Source of the DNA: Muribaculaceae bacterium
GTDB lineage: Bacteria > Bacteroidota > Bacteroidia > Bacteroidales > Muribaculaceae
NCBI GenBank assembly: GCA_022510405.1
Contig: JAFLTP010000015.1
Coordinates: 18,847-82,846 of the forward strand
Length of the DNA: 64,000 nucleotides
Reading direction: 5' to 3'
In this document: positions 9,095 through 17,761 of the stretch, piece after piece
How the letters are laid out: every line of letters begins with the position of its first letter
Position numbering within the stretch: position 1 is the stretch's first letter
Notes under the pieces: model-generated
What the model was told of the DNA's origin: nothing
The model's input: only the letters and a program-made list of their open reading frames with translations
The model's database searches: none
Translations under genes and position numbers: made by a program

Positions 9095-9291
9095 TACTTA
9101 TTGATTTTATTGAGGTATTGACACATTGTAAGTCTTGTAGGGATTACTACATAGGCATTACATTCGTCACATACTCTACCTGCTGTTTTGATTGGATGTG
9201 GGTCATTGCCATATCCTTCATACTCTCTGCCACATATAGGGCAAATTTTCTTTCTCGGTTCTCTTACCTTTTTTTCTTTCTTTTCTTCCAT
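9094..9291 (-). CDS. small zinc-ribbon-like protein
   Basis: A 65-residue basic protein with two CxxC pairs (Cys17/Cys20 and Cys41/Cys44), the arrangement of a four-cysteine zinc ribbon, preceded by a Lys/Arg/Glu-rich tail. It is the first gene of the leftward small-gene cluster, directly next to the divergent regulatory region at 9292-9610. A DNA- or RNA-binding regulator is plausible. Only the metal-binding pattern is seen directly. Confidence 0.6.
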   Translation of the reverse strand: MEEKKEKKVREPRKKICPICGREYEGYGNDPHPIKTAGRVCDECNAYVVIPTRLTMCQYLNKINK

Positions 9292-9496
9292 TGTTATGAA
9301 ATTTAGATGTTAATAAAGTTTGTAAATCTCTGTGTATTAATGTTTTAGAATTATAGTGCTAAATTAATACTGTTTCAATTCGCCTGAAAATATTTTCATA
9401 ACAAAATTTAAGATTTTTTAACTTTTTAACACTCTCAATATCAGACAATTACGATTTTAACACTCTTAAAACAATATGACTATAATACAGAATTAG

Positions 9497-9550
9497 AAAA
9501 GGTTAAATAAGTAATTTGCTATATATACCATTTTACTTATTTTACCTTTT
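9497..9550. repeat. 18-bp near-perfect inverted repeat, operator candidate
   Basis: Left arm AAAAGGTTAAATAAGTAA (9497-9514) and right arm (9533-9550) match at 17 of 18 positions around an 18-nt AT-rich centre containing TTGCTATATA. The words GGTTAAAT and TTGCTATATA recur next to the right prophage end (about 23,857-23,878), suggesting one protein may bind both sites. Confidence 0.55.
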
Positions 9551-9580
9551 TCTCCTTGTATCTTATTTATTTGAAAAGAT

Positions 9581-9596
9581 TTATTTTTAATAAAAT
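9581..9596 (+). promoter_or_regulatory. recurrent phage leader motif
   Basis: TTATTTTTAATAAAAT, 14 nt before the ATG of the head protease gene; a member of the eight-copy motif family. Confidence 0.45.
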
Positions 9597-9610
9597 AAGA
9601 TAGTATAGAA

Positions 9611-10177
9611 ATGAAGGAAATAAGACAGTCAAATGAGTATGTGAATATTGAAGACCGTCATGTAACTGGATATGCTTTAGTCTTTGAAACTCCTTCTGAT
9701 AATATTAGTGGTTGGATTGAAACAATTAAGAGAGGTGCAGTTACATCTGATACTATTTCTAATTCAATCGTATTAGCAAAATTGAACCATAATGATGATA
9801 AAATACTTGCTCGTTCTTATTACGGTAAAGGAACATTATCATTAGAAGTAGATGAAAGAGGTTTAAAATATGATTTTGAAGCACCTAATACTGCATTAGG
9901 TGATGAACTATTAGAATATTTAAAAAGAGGTGATATAAATTCATCTTCATTTGCTTTTACTATATCAAAAGAACCTAATTCAGATAAATGGTATAAAAAG
10001 GATGGAGTAATATATAGGGATATATATAAGATAGATAAATTGTATGATGTAAGCCCTGTATTCATTAGTGCCTATGAATCCGCAGAATGTAGTAAAAGAT
10101 TTAGTGAAATAGAAGCACAATCAAAAGAAATAGATACTAAAATGAATTTACTCAAATTAGAAATTGAGTTTATGTAA
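9611..10177 (+). CDS. HK97-family prohead protease
   Basis: A 188-residue serine protease of the HK97/U35 prohead family, which cleaves the capsid delta domain during head maturation. Visible landmarks are the N-terminal VTGYALVFETPS strand, the catalytic His in LAKLNHNDD (His60), and the Ser cluster in GDINSSSFAFTI (Ser111-113), which supplies the nucleophile. DVSPVFISAYESAE near residue 157 is the family's closing motif. It is the first gene of the head module and precedes the capsid gene by 36 bp, the usual order. No portal or terminase gene lies directly upstream, which is atypical. Confidence 0.88.
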   Translation: MKEIRQSNEYVNIEDRHVTGYALVFETPSDNISGWIETIKRGAVTSDTISNSIVLAKLNHNDDKILARSYYGKGTLSLEVDERGLKYDFEAPNTALGDELLEYLKRGDINSSSFAFTISKEPNSDKWYKKDGVIYRDIYKIDKLYDVSPVFISAYESAECSKRFSEIEAQSKEIDTKMNLLKLEIEFM

Positions 10178-10198
10178 TTTAAAAAATATTGAAATATA

Positions 10199-10213
10199 TT
10201 ATTTTTATATATA
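10199..10213 (+). promoter_or_regulatory. recurrent phage leader motif at capsid gene
   Basis: TTATTTTTATATATA directly abuts the ATG of the major capsid gene. This zero spacing argues that at least this copy acts in translation or overlaps the transcript start. Confidence 0.45.
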
Positions 10214-11524
10214 ATGGAAGATAAAACTATACTCTTATCTGAAAAAAATGAATTAAAGAAAGAAGCATTTAATATAATTGAAAATTGTAAGTCAGAAATT
10301 AGAGGTCTTACTGATGAAGAAAATGAAAGAATAAATGCAATAAAAGAAAGATTAAGTGCTATTGATGAAGAACTTCGTTCATGTAATGAAGATAAGAAAG
10401 AAGAAGAAAATCGTTCTGAAAATTCTGAAAATAATGATGAAGAAAAAGAAACTTCATCAAATGAATCAGAAGAAACAGAAGATAATAAAGAAGAAAATAA
10501 GGAGGAGGAAGAAGAAAGAAATGTTCCTCTTAACGATAAAAATATAGAAAAAAATATTGAAAAGAATATAATGGAAAAGAATTTTTCAATTTTAACTGCA
10601 ATCCGTAACATTGCTAATAATCAACCTCAAGATGAAGTAACTGCTGCTGTTCTTGCAGAAGGTAATAGAGAAATGAGAAAAGCAGGTTTGAATTTTGTAG
10701 GTCAAATCCAACTTCCTGTTGAAACTCGTTCTTTAACAGTTGCTGATGAAGGTGAAGATGTAGTTGCTACTGATTTTATGGATATAATCAAACCACTACA
10801 AGCAAGAAACGTAATGATTCAAGCAGGTGCAAGATTTGTTAGTGGTTTAGTTGGTGATATCCAATATCCAGTTATGAGTAATGCTAATTGTACTTGGGAA
10901 GGTGAAACTGCTCCTGCAAAGGATGGTTCTAACGCATTTACTAACATTAAACTTTCTCCAAAGAGATTAACAACTTATGTTCCTATTTCAAAACAATTCT
11001 TAATTCAAGATTCAGTTGGTGCTGAACAAGCAATTAGAGAAGAAATTATCAATGCTATTAATGCTAAACTTGAAGCAACTATTTTAGGAACTGAAGCAGG
11101 TACAGCAACACAACCTGGTGGTTTGTTAGAAAATGTAACTAATTCAGTTAATAATTTTGCATCACTTTGTGACCTTGAAGCATCATTAGAAGAAGCAAAT
11201 GTTTATGGTGATTTGAAATATATCGTATCTCCAAAAGCAAAATCTGCTCTTAGAAATATGGCTAAATCAACTAAATCAACTCAATTAGTTTATGAAAATG
11301 GTGAAGTTGATGGAACTGCTGCTCTTTGTACTTCTCATGTTAAGGAAACAAACTTTGTATATGGTGATTTCTCACAATATATAATTGCTCAATGGGGTAA
11401 CTTAGATATTACAGTAGATAATGTAACTCTTGCAGGTGAAGGTCAAATTAAACTTATCGTTAATGCTTATTTTGATGCTAAACCACTTCGTAAAGAAGCA
11501 TTTGTAACAGGTAAAATTGCCTAA
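10214..11524 (+). CDS. HK97-fold major capsid protein
   Basis: A 436-residue major capsid protein. Residues 1-60 form a charged helical delta (scaffold) domain. Residues about 60-105 are an unusually long Glu/Asp/Asn-rich low-complexity linker. The HK97-type shell domain follows, with the N-arm, IKPLQARNVMIQAGARFV and GDIQYPVM beta segment (about 195-220), ISKQFLIQDS and AIREEIINAINAKLE spine helix (about 255-285), a LGTEAGTATQPGGLL loop, and a closing P-domain near the end. The cleavage site should lie near NIMEKNFSIL, just after the linker. Preceded by its protease and followed by connector genes. Confidence 0.9.
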   Translation: MEDKTILLSEKNELKKEAFNIIENCKSEIRGLTDEENERINAIKERLSAIDEELRSCNEDKKEEENRSENSENNDEEKETSSNESEETEDNKEENKEEEEERNVPLNDKNIEKNIEKNIMEKNFSILTAIRNIANNQPQDEVTAAVLAEGNREMRKAGLNFVGQIQLPVETRSLTVADEGEDVVATDFMDIIKPLQARNVMIQAGARFVSGLVGDIQYPVMSNANCTWEGETAPAKDGSNAFTNIKLSPKRLTTYVPISKQFLIQDSVGAEQAIREEIINAINAKLEATILGTEAGTATQPGGLLENVTNSVNNFASLCDLEASLEEANVYGDLKYIVSPKAKSALRNMAKSTKSTQLVYENGEVDGTAALCTSHVKETNFVYGDFSQYIIAQWGNLDITVDNVTLAGEGQIKLIVNAYFDAKPLRKEAFVTGKIA

Positions 11525-11546
11525 ATAAATAAAATATAAATCAATT

Positions 11547-12050
11547 ATGTTCATAACCTTAGACTTAGTAAAGCAACATTTGAATATAGATGAATATTTC
11601 CATGATGATGATGAATATATCAATCATCTAATCCTTGTTGCAGAAAAGGTTGTTGAAAAACATATTGATTGTGATTTTAGTGTATTGGTGGACGATATGG
11701 GGATGATACCATCCCCTATTCGTCATGCCATACTTCTATTTATTGGTAATTTATATCAGTCAAGAGAATCAGTAAGTTTTTCAAATGCAACTGAATTACC
11801 TCTTTCATTCCGATATTTATTAGACTTATATATGGATTATTCAGGGAATATGGATATAAAACCTGATAAACCTAAAAAGAGAGTTGAAGTAAAAAGAGAA
11901 GAAAAACCTATTGAAAAACCTGAATATGAACCATTAGCACCTATGAGACCTCCAAAAGAAAATGAACATTGTGGAAAATCTCATAAAGGAAATAATGAGT
12001 ACGAATTATTCATGCAAGATGTAGAACATAGAAATAGAGAACAGGAATAG
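11547..12050 (+). CDS. phage head-tail connector (gp6-like)
   Basis: A 167-residue protein. Residues 1-100 match the gp6-like connector family: a helical domain starting ITLDLVKQHLNID, then HLILVAEKVVEKHI and PIRHAILLFIGNLYQSRES. This protein forms the ring below the portal. The last 60 residues are an additional Pro/Lys/Glu-rich tail (KPEYEPLAPMRPP), longer than in most family members. The stop is 2 nt before the next start, giving tight coupling within the head-tail module. Confidence 0.82.
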   Translation: MFITLDLVKQHLNIDEYFHDDDEYINHLILVAEKVVEKHIDCDFSVLVDDMGMIPSPIRHAILLFIGNLYQSRESVSFSNATELPLSFRYLLDLYMDYSGNMDIKPDKPKKRVEVKREEKPIEKPEYEPLAPMRPPKENEHCGKSHKGNNEYELFMQDVEHRNREQE

Positions 12051-12052
12051 TT

Positions 12053-12379
12053 ATGAGAGCAGGATTATTGACAGAATCAATTTCAATATATCAACCTTTT
12101 AATAGAGATACCAAATATGGAGTATCTACTAAAACTGACTATGTTCCTTATATAGATTCTACAAGAGCAAGAGTAATAAATCAAAAAGGAACAAGGACTA
12201 ATGAAAATAATGAAATAGTATATGCTTATACTGTTACATTTATCATTAGAGGATATCATAAGATTGATGATTATATGAGAATTAAGTGGAAAGATAAATT
12301 TTATAGAATATTAAACATTGTTCCTGCTACTGCTCATTATAACGAAATACAAATAGATACAGAATTGGTAAATGACTAA
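12053..12379 (+). CDS. phage head-tail adaptor/stopper protein
   Basis: A 108-residue beta-rich protein of the SPP1 gp16 / HK97 head-tail joining family. The family pattern MRAGLLTESISIYQ, a middle strand ARVINQKGTRT, and the closing WKDKFYRILNIVPA are visible. It overlaps the next gene by 8 bp. Its place between connector and gp10-like protein is the canonical order. Confidence 0.85.
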   Translation: MRAGLLTESISIYQPFNRDTKYGVSTKTDYVPYIDSTRARVINQKGTRTNENNEIVYAYTVTFIIRGYHKIDDYMRIKWKDKFYRILNIVPATAHYNEIQIDTELVND

Positions 12380-12833
12380 TAAAACTATTGATGTAAGTGA
12401 TTTGAATAAACTTGAATCAAAATTGGATATCTTAGACAGAGATGTAAAAGATAAAATACTTTATTCATCATTAGTTAAAGGTGGTAAAATTTTAGTTGAT
12501 GCTACTAAACAATCATTAGTAGCAAAAATGGGAGTTTCTGCTACAAGACCAGTTCGTAAGAAAAATGGTATTGGATTTTATAAACCATTAGTTGAAGGTG
12601 TAATGATGAGTGGAGATAAACCATATTGTGAAGTAAAGGTACATATTTTAGGACAAGGTTATTTAAGATGGTTTGAAACTGGTACTCAAATTAGACAGAC
12701 TTCAAAAGGTTACAATCGTGGTTCTATTACTGCATTAAATTTCTTTTTGAATGCTAAACAATCTTCATTCTCACAAATGCAAAAAACAATAAATGAGAAT
12801 TTGGATAAACAAATAAATAAAATTATGAGATAG
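12372..12833 (+). CDS. HK97 gp10-like head-tail completion protein
   Basis: A 153-residue protein of the HK97-gp10 family. The N-terminal helix pair LNKLESKLDILDRDVKD is followed by SLVKGGKILVDATKQSL and the hallmark GYLRWFETGT near residues 95-104. It works at the head-tail joining interface. The start codon overlaps the end of the adaptor gene. Confidence 0.85.
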   Translation: MTNKTIDVSDLNKLESKLDILDRDVKDKILYSSLVKGGKILVDATKQSLVAKMGVSATRPVRKKNGIGFYKPLVEGVMMSGDKPYCEVKVHILGQGYLRWFETGTQIRQTSKGYNRGSITALNFFLNAKQSSFSQMQKTINENLDKQINKIMR

Positions 12834-12837
12834 ACAA

Positions 12838-13287
12838 ATGAGAAAATCCACTATAAGAATTGGGGAAGCAATTTATTCAATATTAAAACCATTTAAAAGG
12901 GTCTATCCTTTAGTTGCAGATGAAGGTACTAATTTTCCATTTGTAGTTTATGGGAGAAATTCGGGTTATTCTCAATCAGATAAAGACGGAATTTATTCTG
13001 CTATTGCTAATGTTAATGTTAAAGTTGCTGCACAAGAATATGATGAAAGTGTAGAATTAGCAGATAAGATTGTAAATGAAATGGAAAAGACAGTTGGTGA
13101 TGTTCAAGGTTTTAATATATGGCAAATAAGAATGATTGATAGTAATGAAGTATTTTTTGAAAATGCTTTTATACAGGAAATGCAATTCCAAGTAGAATTT
13201 TCAACTACTGAATATGTGAATAATTCTAAACCTGAAAAACCTAATCACGGAAACCCTGATTTTAATAAACCTAATCACAAACATTGA
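12838..13287 (+). CDS. tail completion protein (DUF3168-like)
   Basis: A 149-residue protein with the DUF3168/gp17-like layout: IGEAIYSILKPFKRVYPLVADEGTNFPF at the N-terminus, a strand-rich middle, and EMQFQVEFSTTEYV near residue 118. These proteins terminate the tail tube at the head side. The last 20 residues are a repetitive Asn/Pro/Lys/His tail (PEKPNHGN, KPNHKH). It follows the gp10-like gene by 4 nt. Confidence 0.75.
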   Translation: MRKSTIRIGEAIYSILKPFKRVYPLVADEGTNFPFVVYGRNSGYSQSDKDGIYSAIANVNVKVAAQEYDESVELADKIVNEMEKTVGDVQGFNIWQIRMIDSNEVFFENAFIQEMQFQVEFSTTEYVNNSKPEKPNHGNPDFNKPNHKH

Positions 13288-13293
13288 TAAATG

Positions 13294-13309
13294 TTATTTT
13301 TAATAAATA
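13294..13309 (+). promoter_or_regulatory. recurrent phage leader motif
   Basis: TTATTTTTAATAAATA, identical to copies at 14026 and 21890, 71 nt before the tail tube gene. Confidence 0.4.
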
Positions 13310-13337
13310 GAAAAATAATCATTGGAAACAATGAGGT

Positions 13338-13361
13338 TTTTTCTAAATAAATTTAGAAAAA
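13338..13361. repeat. inverted repeat upstream of tail tube gene
   Basis: TTTTTCTAAAT and ATTTAGAAAAA flank a 2-nt loop: an 11-bp perfect palindrome ending 19 nt before the ATG of the tail tube gene. It could be a weak terminator for the connector genes or a 5' stabilising hairpin for the abundant tail tube mRNA. Confidence 0.5.
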
Positions 13362-13380
13362 TATGATGATATAAGATATT

Positions 13381-13914
13381 ATGGCAATAATTAAAGGTCG
13401 CAATATGATGTTATTTGTTGGTACAGGTACTACTGTAAAATCTATTGCACAAGCAACAAATCATACCTTAACTATTTCAGCAGATACAGTTGATATTTCT
13501 ACAAAAGATATTTATTCTGGTAAATGGCAAACTTCTGAAATGAACACTTTAAACTGGAGTGCATCTTCTGAAAACTTAGTTTGTGATGACCCACAAGGTG
13601 TTTCTTATGAAGATTTAGTAGATTATATGATAAAAGGTACTAAATTAACTGGAGTATTTGGAATGAGAACTGGAGACTATAATGGTGAATCAAATGTAAC
13701 TACTGGTGGTTGGACTCCTCTCGTTTCTGACGGATTGAAAGGTGAAATGATAATTACAAACCTTGTAAAAAATGCTCCTAATGGTGATAATGCTTCTTTC
13801 ACAGTTGATTTTACAGGTGTAGGTCCTCTTACTAAATATGGTACTGGAAGTTCAGTATCAGTATTGTCAAATCAAACTCCTACTAAAGTTGAAGTAGCAA
13901 AAGAAAGTAAGTAA
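13381..13914 (+). CDS. major tail tube protein
   Basis: A 177-residue protein of the TP901-1-type tail tube family. The beginning MAIIKGRNMMLFVGTGTTVK, the segment ISADTVDISTKDIYSGKW, and the C-terminal VDFTGVGPLTK are characteristic. It polymerises around the tape measure to form the tail tube. It stands apart from its neighbours, with about 90 bp upstream and 140 bp downstream, as usual for a highly expressed gene with its own transcript. A hairpin-forming element (about 13,938-13,970) lies downstream. Confidence 0.85.
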   Translation: MAIIKGRNMMLFVGTGTTVKSIAQATNHTLTISADTVDISTKDIYSGKWQTSEMNTLNWSASSENLVCDDPQGVSYEDLVDYMIKGTKLTGVFGMRTGDYNGESNVTTGGWTPLVSDGLKGEMIITNLVKNAPNGDNASFTVDFTGVGPLTKYGTGSSVSVLSNQTPTKVEVAKESK

Positions 13915-14025
13915 TAACATTATATAATAGAATGAATTTTTGGTGGTGTGGGTTGCGACCTGCACCATCTTTATTTTCTAAATTTCTAATCACTTCATAT
14001 GTGATATAAAATTGCATAACAATTT

Positions 14026-14041
14026 TTATTTTTAATAAATA
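14026..14041 (+). promoter_or_regulatory. recurrent phage leader motif
   Basis: TTATTTTTAATAAATA, 16 nt before the ATG of the tail chaperone gene. Confidence 0.45.
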
Positions 14042-14057
14042 AACAACTATTGTTTTT

Positions 14058-14690
14058 ATGCAAATCACAATCAATAATAGAGAGTATAAAGTAAAATATA
14101 CTATTAGAGCATTATTTATATTTGAACAAATTACTGGGAAATCTTTTGAGATAAAAACATTATTAGACCATTATGTTTTCTTTTATTCTATGATATTAGC
14201 AAATAATGAAGATAATGTTATTTCTTGGGATGATTTTATTGATGCAGTCGATAATGATAAAACTCTTATCGAACAACTCAATAAAATAATTACCGAATAT
14301 CAAACAAAAGATAATTTATTTGATGATTCAGATAAAGAAAATAATGATTCTAAAAAAAAACTAAGTTTATCTGAACTATATGCTATTTTAACTCTACAAC
14401 TTCATTTATCACCTGAATATGTAATGGATAGAATGGAGTTTTACGAAATAAGAGCATTAATGAAATATCAATATTATGCTCATAAAGATAACTGGGAACA
14501 AGCAAGATTAATTTCATATTTAATAGCACAGGTAAATTCAAAGAAAAAATTAAAATTCTCTGATATAATAGAATTTGAATGGGATAAAGAAAATGAAGTA
14601 TTAAATACATCAGTATCAAATGAGGAAATAGCAAAACTTAGAGAACAAGCAAAAATGGTTGCTTTACAATTACAAAATGATTTAGGTTAA
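14058..14690 (+). CDS. tail assembly chaperone (gpG/gpGT-like)
   Basis: A 210-residue protein between the tail tube and tape measure genes, where siphoviruses encode the G/GT chaperones. Residues 1-97 (YTIRALFIFEQITG) look like the G part. Residues about 103-180 (ELYAILTLQLHLSPEYVM, then AQVNSKKKLKFSDIIEF) look like the T part. The two are joined at a run of nine A residues (14352-14360). A one-base slip in either direction reaches a stop at once or within five codons (TAA at 14362; TGA at 14372). A short G-like product of about 100 residues could therefore be made by slippage. The stop is 4 nt before the tape measure start. Confidence 0.75.
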   Translation: MQITINNREYKVKYTIRALFIFEQITGKSFEIKTLLDHYVFFYSMILANNEDNVISWDDFIDAVDNDKTLIEQLNKIITEYQTKDNLFDDSDKENNDSKKKLSLSELYAILTLQLHLSPEYVMDRMEFYEIRALMKYQYYAHKDNWEQARLISYLIAQVNSKKKLKFSDIIEFEWDKENEVLNTSVSNEEIAKLREQAKMVALQLQNDLG

Positions 14691-14694
14691 TAGA

Positions 14695-17600
14695 ATGGCA
14701 GATTATGTAGTAAAACTTAGTGGAAAAGATAATTTAACTCCTACAATCAATAATGTTAAGAATGCATTAAATGGTATGAGTTCTACTGCTAAGGGTGCAG
14801 ATAAGATAAAAGAAAGATTTGACAAAATACAGAATTCAAGCATGAATCTGTCTAAAAAACTATCTGAAACCAAAAAGCAAATGCGAGAATTAGCGTCTAT
14901 GGGAGGCACTAATACAAAGGCATTTGAAGAAATGGCAAAAGCAGCACAATCTTATAAAAAGTCATTAGATGAAGTAGATAAGTCAATAAAGAATGTAGGA
15001 AAGAACCCATTAGAAAAAGCAATGGGAAATGTTGGTGATATTACCTCTAAAATGGGTTTAGGTAATATCAGTTCCTCTATTACATCAGCAATAACAAATC
15101 CATATATATTAGCAGGAACGGCAGTTGTAGGTGCTACAAAAGCATTATGGGATTATGAAGTAGAATTAGATAGAAGTTTACAAAAGACTGCACAATTCAC
15201 TGGTTTGTCTGGTGATGAATTAATGAGTTTAAGAAATGGTATTAAATCATTAGCAGATACATTCGGTACAGATTATGATACTGTTTTATCCTCTGTTGAT
15301 GGTATGATGCACCAATTTGGTATTACTGGAGAAGAAGCATTGCAAATACTGAATGATGGTTTTACTTCAATGGGTGAAGGTGGTGCACAAAAGGTATTAG
15401 ATTTAGTAGGTAAATATCAAGGTGCATTTAATGATGCAGGAATAAGTGCATCTGAATTAGTTGCTATTATTGGTAATACAAGAAGTGGAATATTCTCAGA
15501 GGAAGGAATGGATTTAATAGCCATGAGTGCGAAAAAACTTAGAGAATTTAATAAAGGAACACAAGAATCTTTAGAAGCAGTTGGAATTAATGCCGAAGAA
15601 ATGTTTAATAAAATTCAAACAGGGCAAATAACAACTGTTCAAGCAATGCAACAAGTTTCTGAAAGAATAAAAGATTTAAGCCCTCAATCAAAAGAAGTAG
15701 GTGATGTATTTAAAAATGTATTTGGAAAACAAGCATCATCAGCAGGTATGGAATTAGTAAGTGCATTAGCAGATGTAGAAACTAATTTAGATGTAGTAAA
15801 ACAACAAACTGGAGAATGGGGTGATGCAATGCAACAATTACAACAATCAAACAGAGAATTTGAAAATGCTATGTCTGCTTTATTTGGTGTTGCTGATGGT
15901 GGATTCTCTAATATGACTACTAAATTAAAAGCAGAAGTATTTGGTGCAGTTGCAAAGGTTATAAATGGTTTTATAGAATGGTATAATAAATCATTAGTTG
16001 TAAGAGGTGCTATTGCTAATATTGCTTTACAATTTAAAAATGCTTGGGAAGTAATCAAAGCCATATTAAAGATATTTATTGATTCTGTAAAAGGTTTAGC
16101 AGATGTTATTGAAGGAGTATTTACATTAGATTGGGAAAAGGTTAAAAGTGGTTGGAAAAATGGAGTGCAAAATATTTTAAAGACAGTTGCAACAGGTTTT
16201 GAAAATATTAAGGAAAATGTAAAAGATGCCGCTGAACAAACTTTACATGGTGAAATTAAAGTTATTCCAGTACCAGAAGAAGTTGAATATTCAGGTAATA
16301 ACAGACAAATTTCAGGTAGTGGTTCTAAATTAGATAAAGGTGGTAAAAAAGGAGGAAGTAAAGGAAATAACTCATCAACAAAAGTTGAAACAGTTGCAGA
16401 TGCAGGTTCTTTAGAAGCAGAAGAAAAGAAATTACAAGAGTTACAAAATTTATTAAAGAAAACCGACCCTACTAATTTAGATAGAGTAAAAGAATTAAAT
16501 CAACAAATAATAGACCAACAAAAGAAAGTAAATAATTTAAAATTAGTTTATGATTTTAGATTAGATGTTGATTATACTAAAATGTCTTTTACTGATTTAG
16601 AGAAAGAAATTAAAAAATGTGATGATATTATAAAATCAAATATTCTTTCTGAAGAAGGTAAAAATGAAATAGAAGATAGAAGAAATGTATTAATTGAATA
16701 TCAGGCAGAAATGCTTAATAACACTGTTGCAGGGTTATCGAAACAAATATCTGACATCGATAAGAGATTGCAAAATGAAGTATTAAATCCATCTGAAAGA
16801 CAAGAACTATTAACTCAAAAAAGAATTAAGGTTTTAGCAAAAGCAGAATTAGAAGGTGATTTTTCAGATAAAACAATTAGTGGATTAGAAGCACAAATTT
16901 CAAGATTGCAAGAAAGATTGAATAATGAAGAATTAACAGTTACAGAAAGAATTAAGATTATACAATCTATTGAAGAAAAAAATGATTTAAAAGATAGATT
17001 AGAAAATCCTAATATTAAAGAAGGTTCACTTGCTTATGTTCAAAAACAAATATCTGATAAGAAAGCAAAATTGGAATTAGAGGTTGTTGGAAGTGATGAA
17101 TATAATAGAATTGCACAGGAAATAGCAAACTTAGAAGATGAAGAACATATCATAAAAGTTAAAATTGAAAATGATGGTATTGATTCCAATATAGAAAAAC
17201 AAGAAAAATTTAGACAATCTTTATCAGGTATTGGTGATGGTGTAAGTAAAGTTACAGGTGCATTTGGTAATCTTGCTGGTGCAATAGGTCAGGTTACAGA
17301 AAATGAAGGTATGGCAAAAGCGGCATTAATAGCACAAGCAATAGGAGAACTTGCATTATCATTTGCACAATCAATGAAAGGTACATTTACACCTTGGGAT
17401 TGGATTGCAGCAGGTGTATCAGGTGCTGCTGTTCTTACTTCTTTAATAGGTCAATTAAGTTCATTTGCTACTGGTGGTGTAGTTGAAGGAAGTTCAATGA
17501 TTGGAGACCACATGTTAGCAAGGGTAAATAGTGGTGAAATGATATTAAACGGAAGACAACAGGATAACTTATTTAATGCTATTGATAATAATAGATTAGG

Positions 17601-17700
17601 TGGAGGTGGTTTATCTGGTGATGTTAATTTCAAAATAGATGGAACGGTAATTAAAGGAGTTTTAAATAATCTAAATAAGAAAATATCAAAACAATCTTAA
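14695..17700 (+). CDS. phage tail tape measure protein
   Basis: A 1001-residue protein that sets tail length. The N-terminal coiled coil (about 1-100) leads into a TP901-type core (about 150-390, for example GLSGDELMSLRNGIKSLADTF). A hydrophobic helical region follows (about 430-500), then a long coiled-coil region (about 560-850). The C-terminal segment has two hydrophobic stretches and the family's FATGGVVEG and ARVNSGEMILNGRQQ. At 3 kb it predicts a tail of roughly 150 nm if the usual 0.15 nm per residue holds. No peptidase domain is seen. Confidence 0.9.
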   Translation: MADYVVKLSGKDNLTPTINNVKNALNGMSSTAKGADKIKERFDKIQNSSMNLSKKLSETKKQMRELASMGGTNTKAFEEMAKAAQSYKKSLDEVDKSIKNVGKNPLEKAMGNVGDITSKMGLGNISSSITSAITNPYILAGTAVVGATKALWDYEVELDRSLQKTAQFTGLSGDELMSLRNGIKSLADTFGTDYDTVLSSVDGMMHQFGITGEEALQILNDGFTSMGEGGAQKVLDLVGKYQGAFNDAGISASELVAIIGNTRSGIFSEEGMDLIAMSAKKLREFNKGTQESLEAVGINAEEMFNKIQTGQITTVQAMQQVSERIKDLSPQSKEVGDVFKNVFGKQASSAGMELVSALADVETNLDVVKQQTGEWGDAMQQLQQSNREFENAMSALFGVADGGFSNMTTKLKAEVFGAVAKVINGFIEWYNKSLVVRGAIANIALQFKNAWEVIKAILKIFIDSVKGLADVIEGVFTLDWEKVKSGWKNGVQNILKTVATGFENIKENVKDAAEQTLHGEIKVIPVPEEVEYSGNNRQISGSGSKLDKGGKKGGSKGNNSSTKVETVADAGSLEAEEKKLQELQNLLKKTDPTNLDRVKELNQQIIDQQKKVNNLKLVYDFRLDVDYTKMSFTDLEKEIKKCDDIIKSNILSEEGKNEIEDRRNVLIEYQAEMLNNTVAGLSKQISDIDKRLQNEVLNPSERQELLTQKRIKVLAKAELEGDFSDKTISGLEAQISRLQERLNNEELTVTERIKIIQSIEEKNDLKDRLENPNIKEGSLAYVQKQISDKKAKLELEVVGSDEYNRIAQEIANLEDEEHIIKVKIENDGIDSNIEKQEKFRQSLSGIGDGVSKVTGAFGNLAGAIGQVTENEGMAKAALIAQAIGELALSFAQSMKGTFTPWDWIAAGVSGAAVLTSLIGQLSSFATGGVVEGSSMIGDHMLARVNSGEMILNGRQQDNLFNAIDNNRLGGGGLSGDVNFKIDGTVIKGVLNNLNKKISKQS

Positions 17701-17703
17701 ATG

Positions 17704-17726
17704 AAACTCTCCGAAATGGAGAGTTT
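17704..17726 (+). terminator. terminator-like hairpin after tape measure
   Basis: AAACTCTCC and GGAGAGTTT form a 9-bp stem with a short loop, followed by TTATTTTTAT. The U-tract doubles as the phage leader motif (17727-17742) for the next gene. Confidence 0.7.
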
Positions 17727-17761
17727 TTATTTTTATATATAATAGTTACATATAAAATCAC

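Larger units (their letters stand above)
9292..9610. promoter_or_regulatory. divergent intergenic control region of the prophage
   Basis: A 319-bp AT-rich gap between the leftward small-gene cluster and the rightward head module. It has no convincing ORF. It contains two copies of TTTTAACACTCT (near 9422 and 9453), a long inverted repeat (9497-9550) and a phage leader motif (9581-9596) just before the protease gene. Its position suggests a switch between the accessory and structural transcription units. Confidence 0.5.

Noticed and set aside
10072..10611. A Ser/Phe-rich minus-strand frame opposite the capsid gene start
   Set aside because: It is the complement of the Glu-rich linker codons and has no start context or family similarity.
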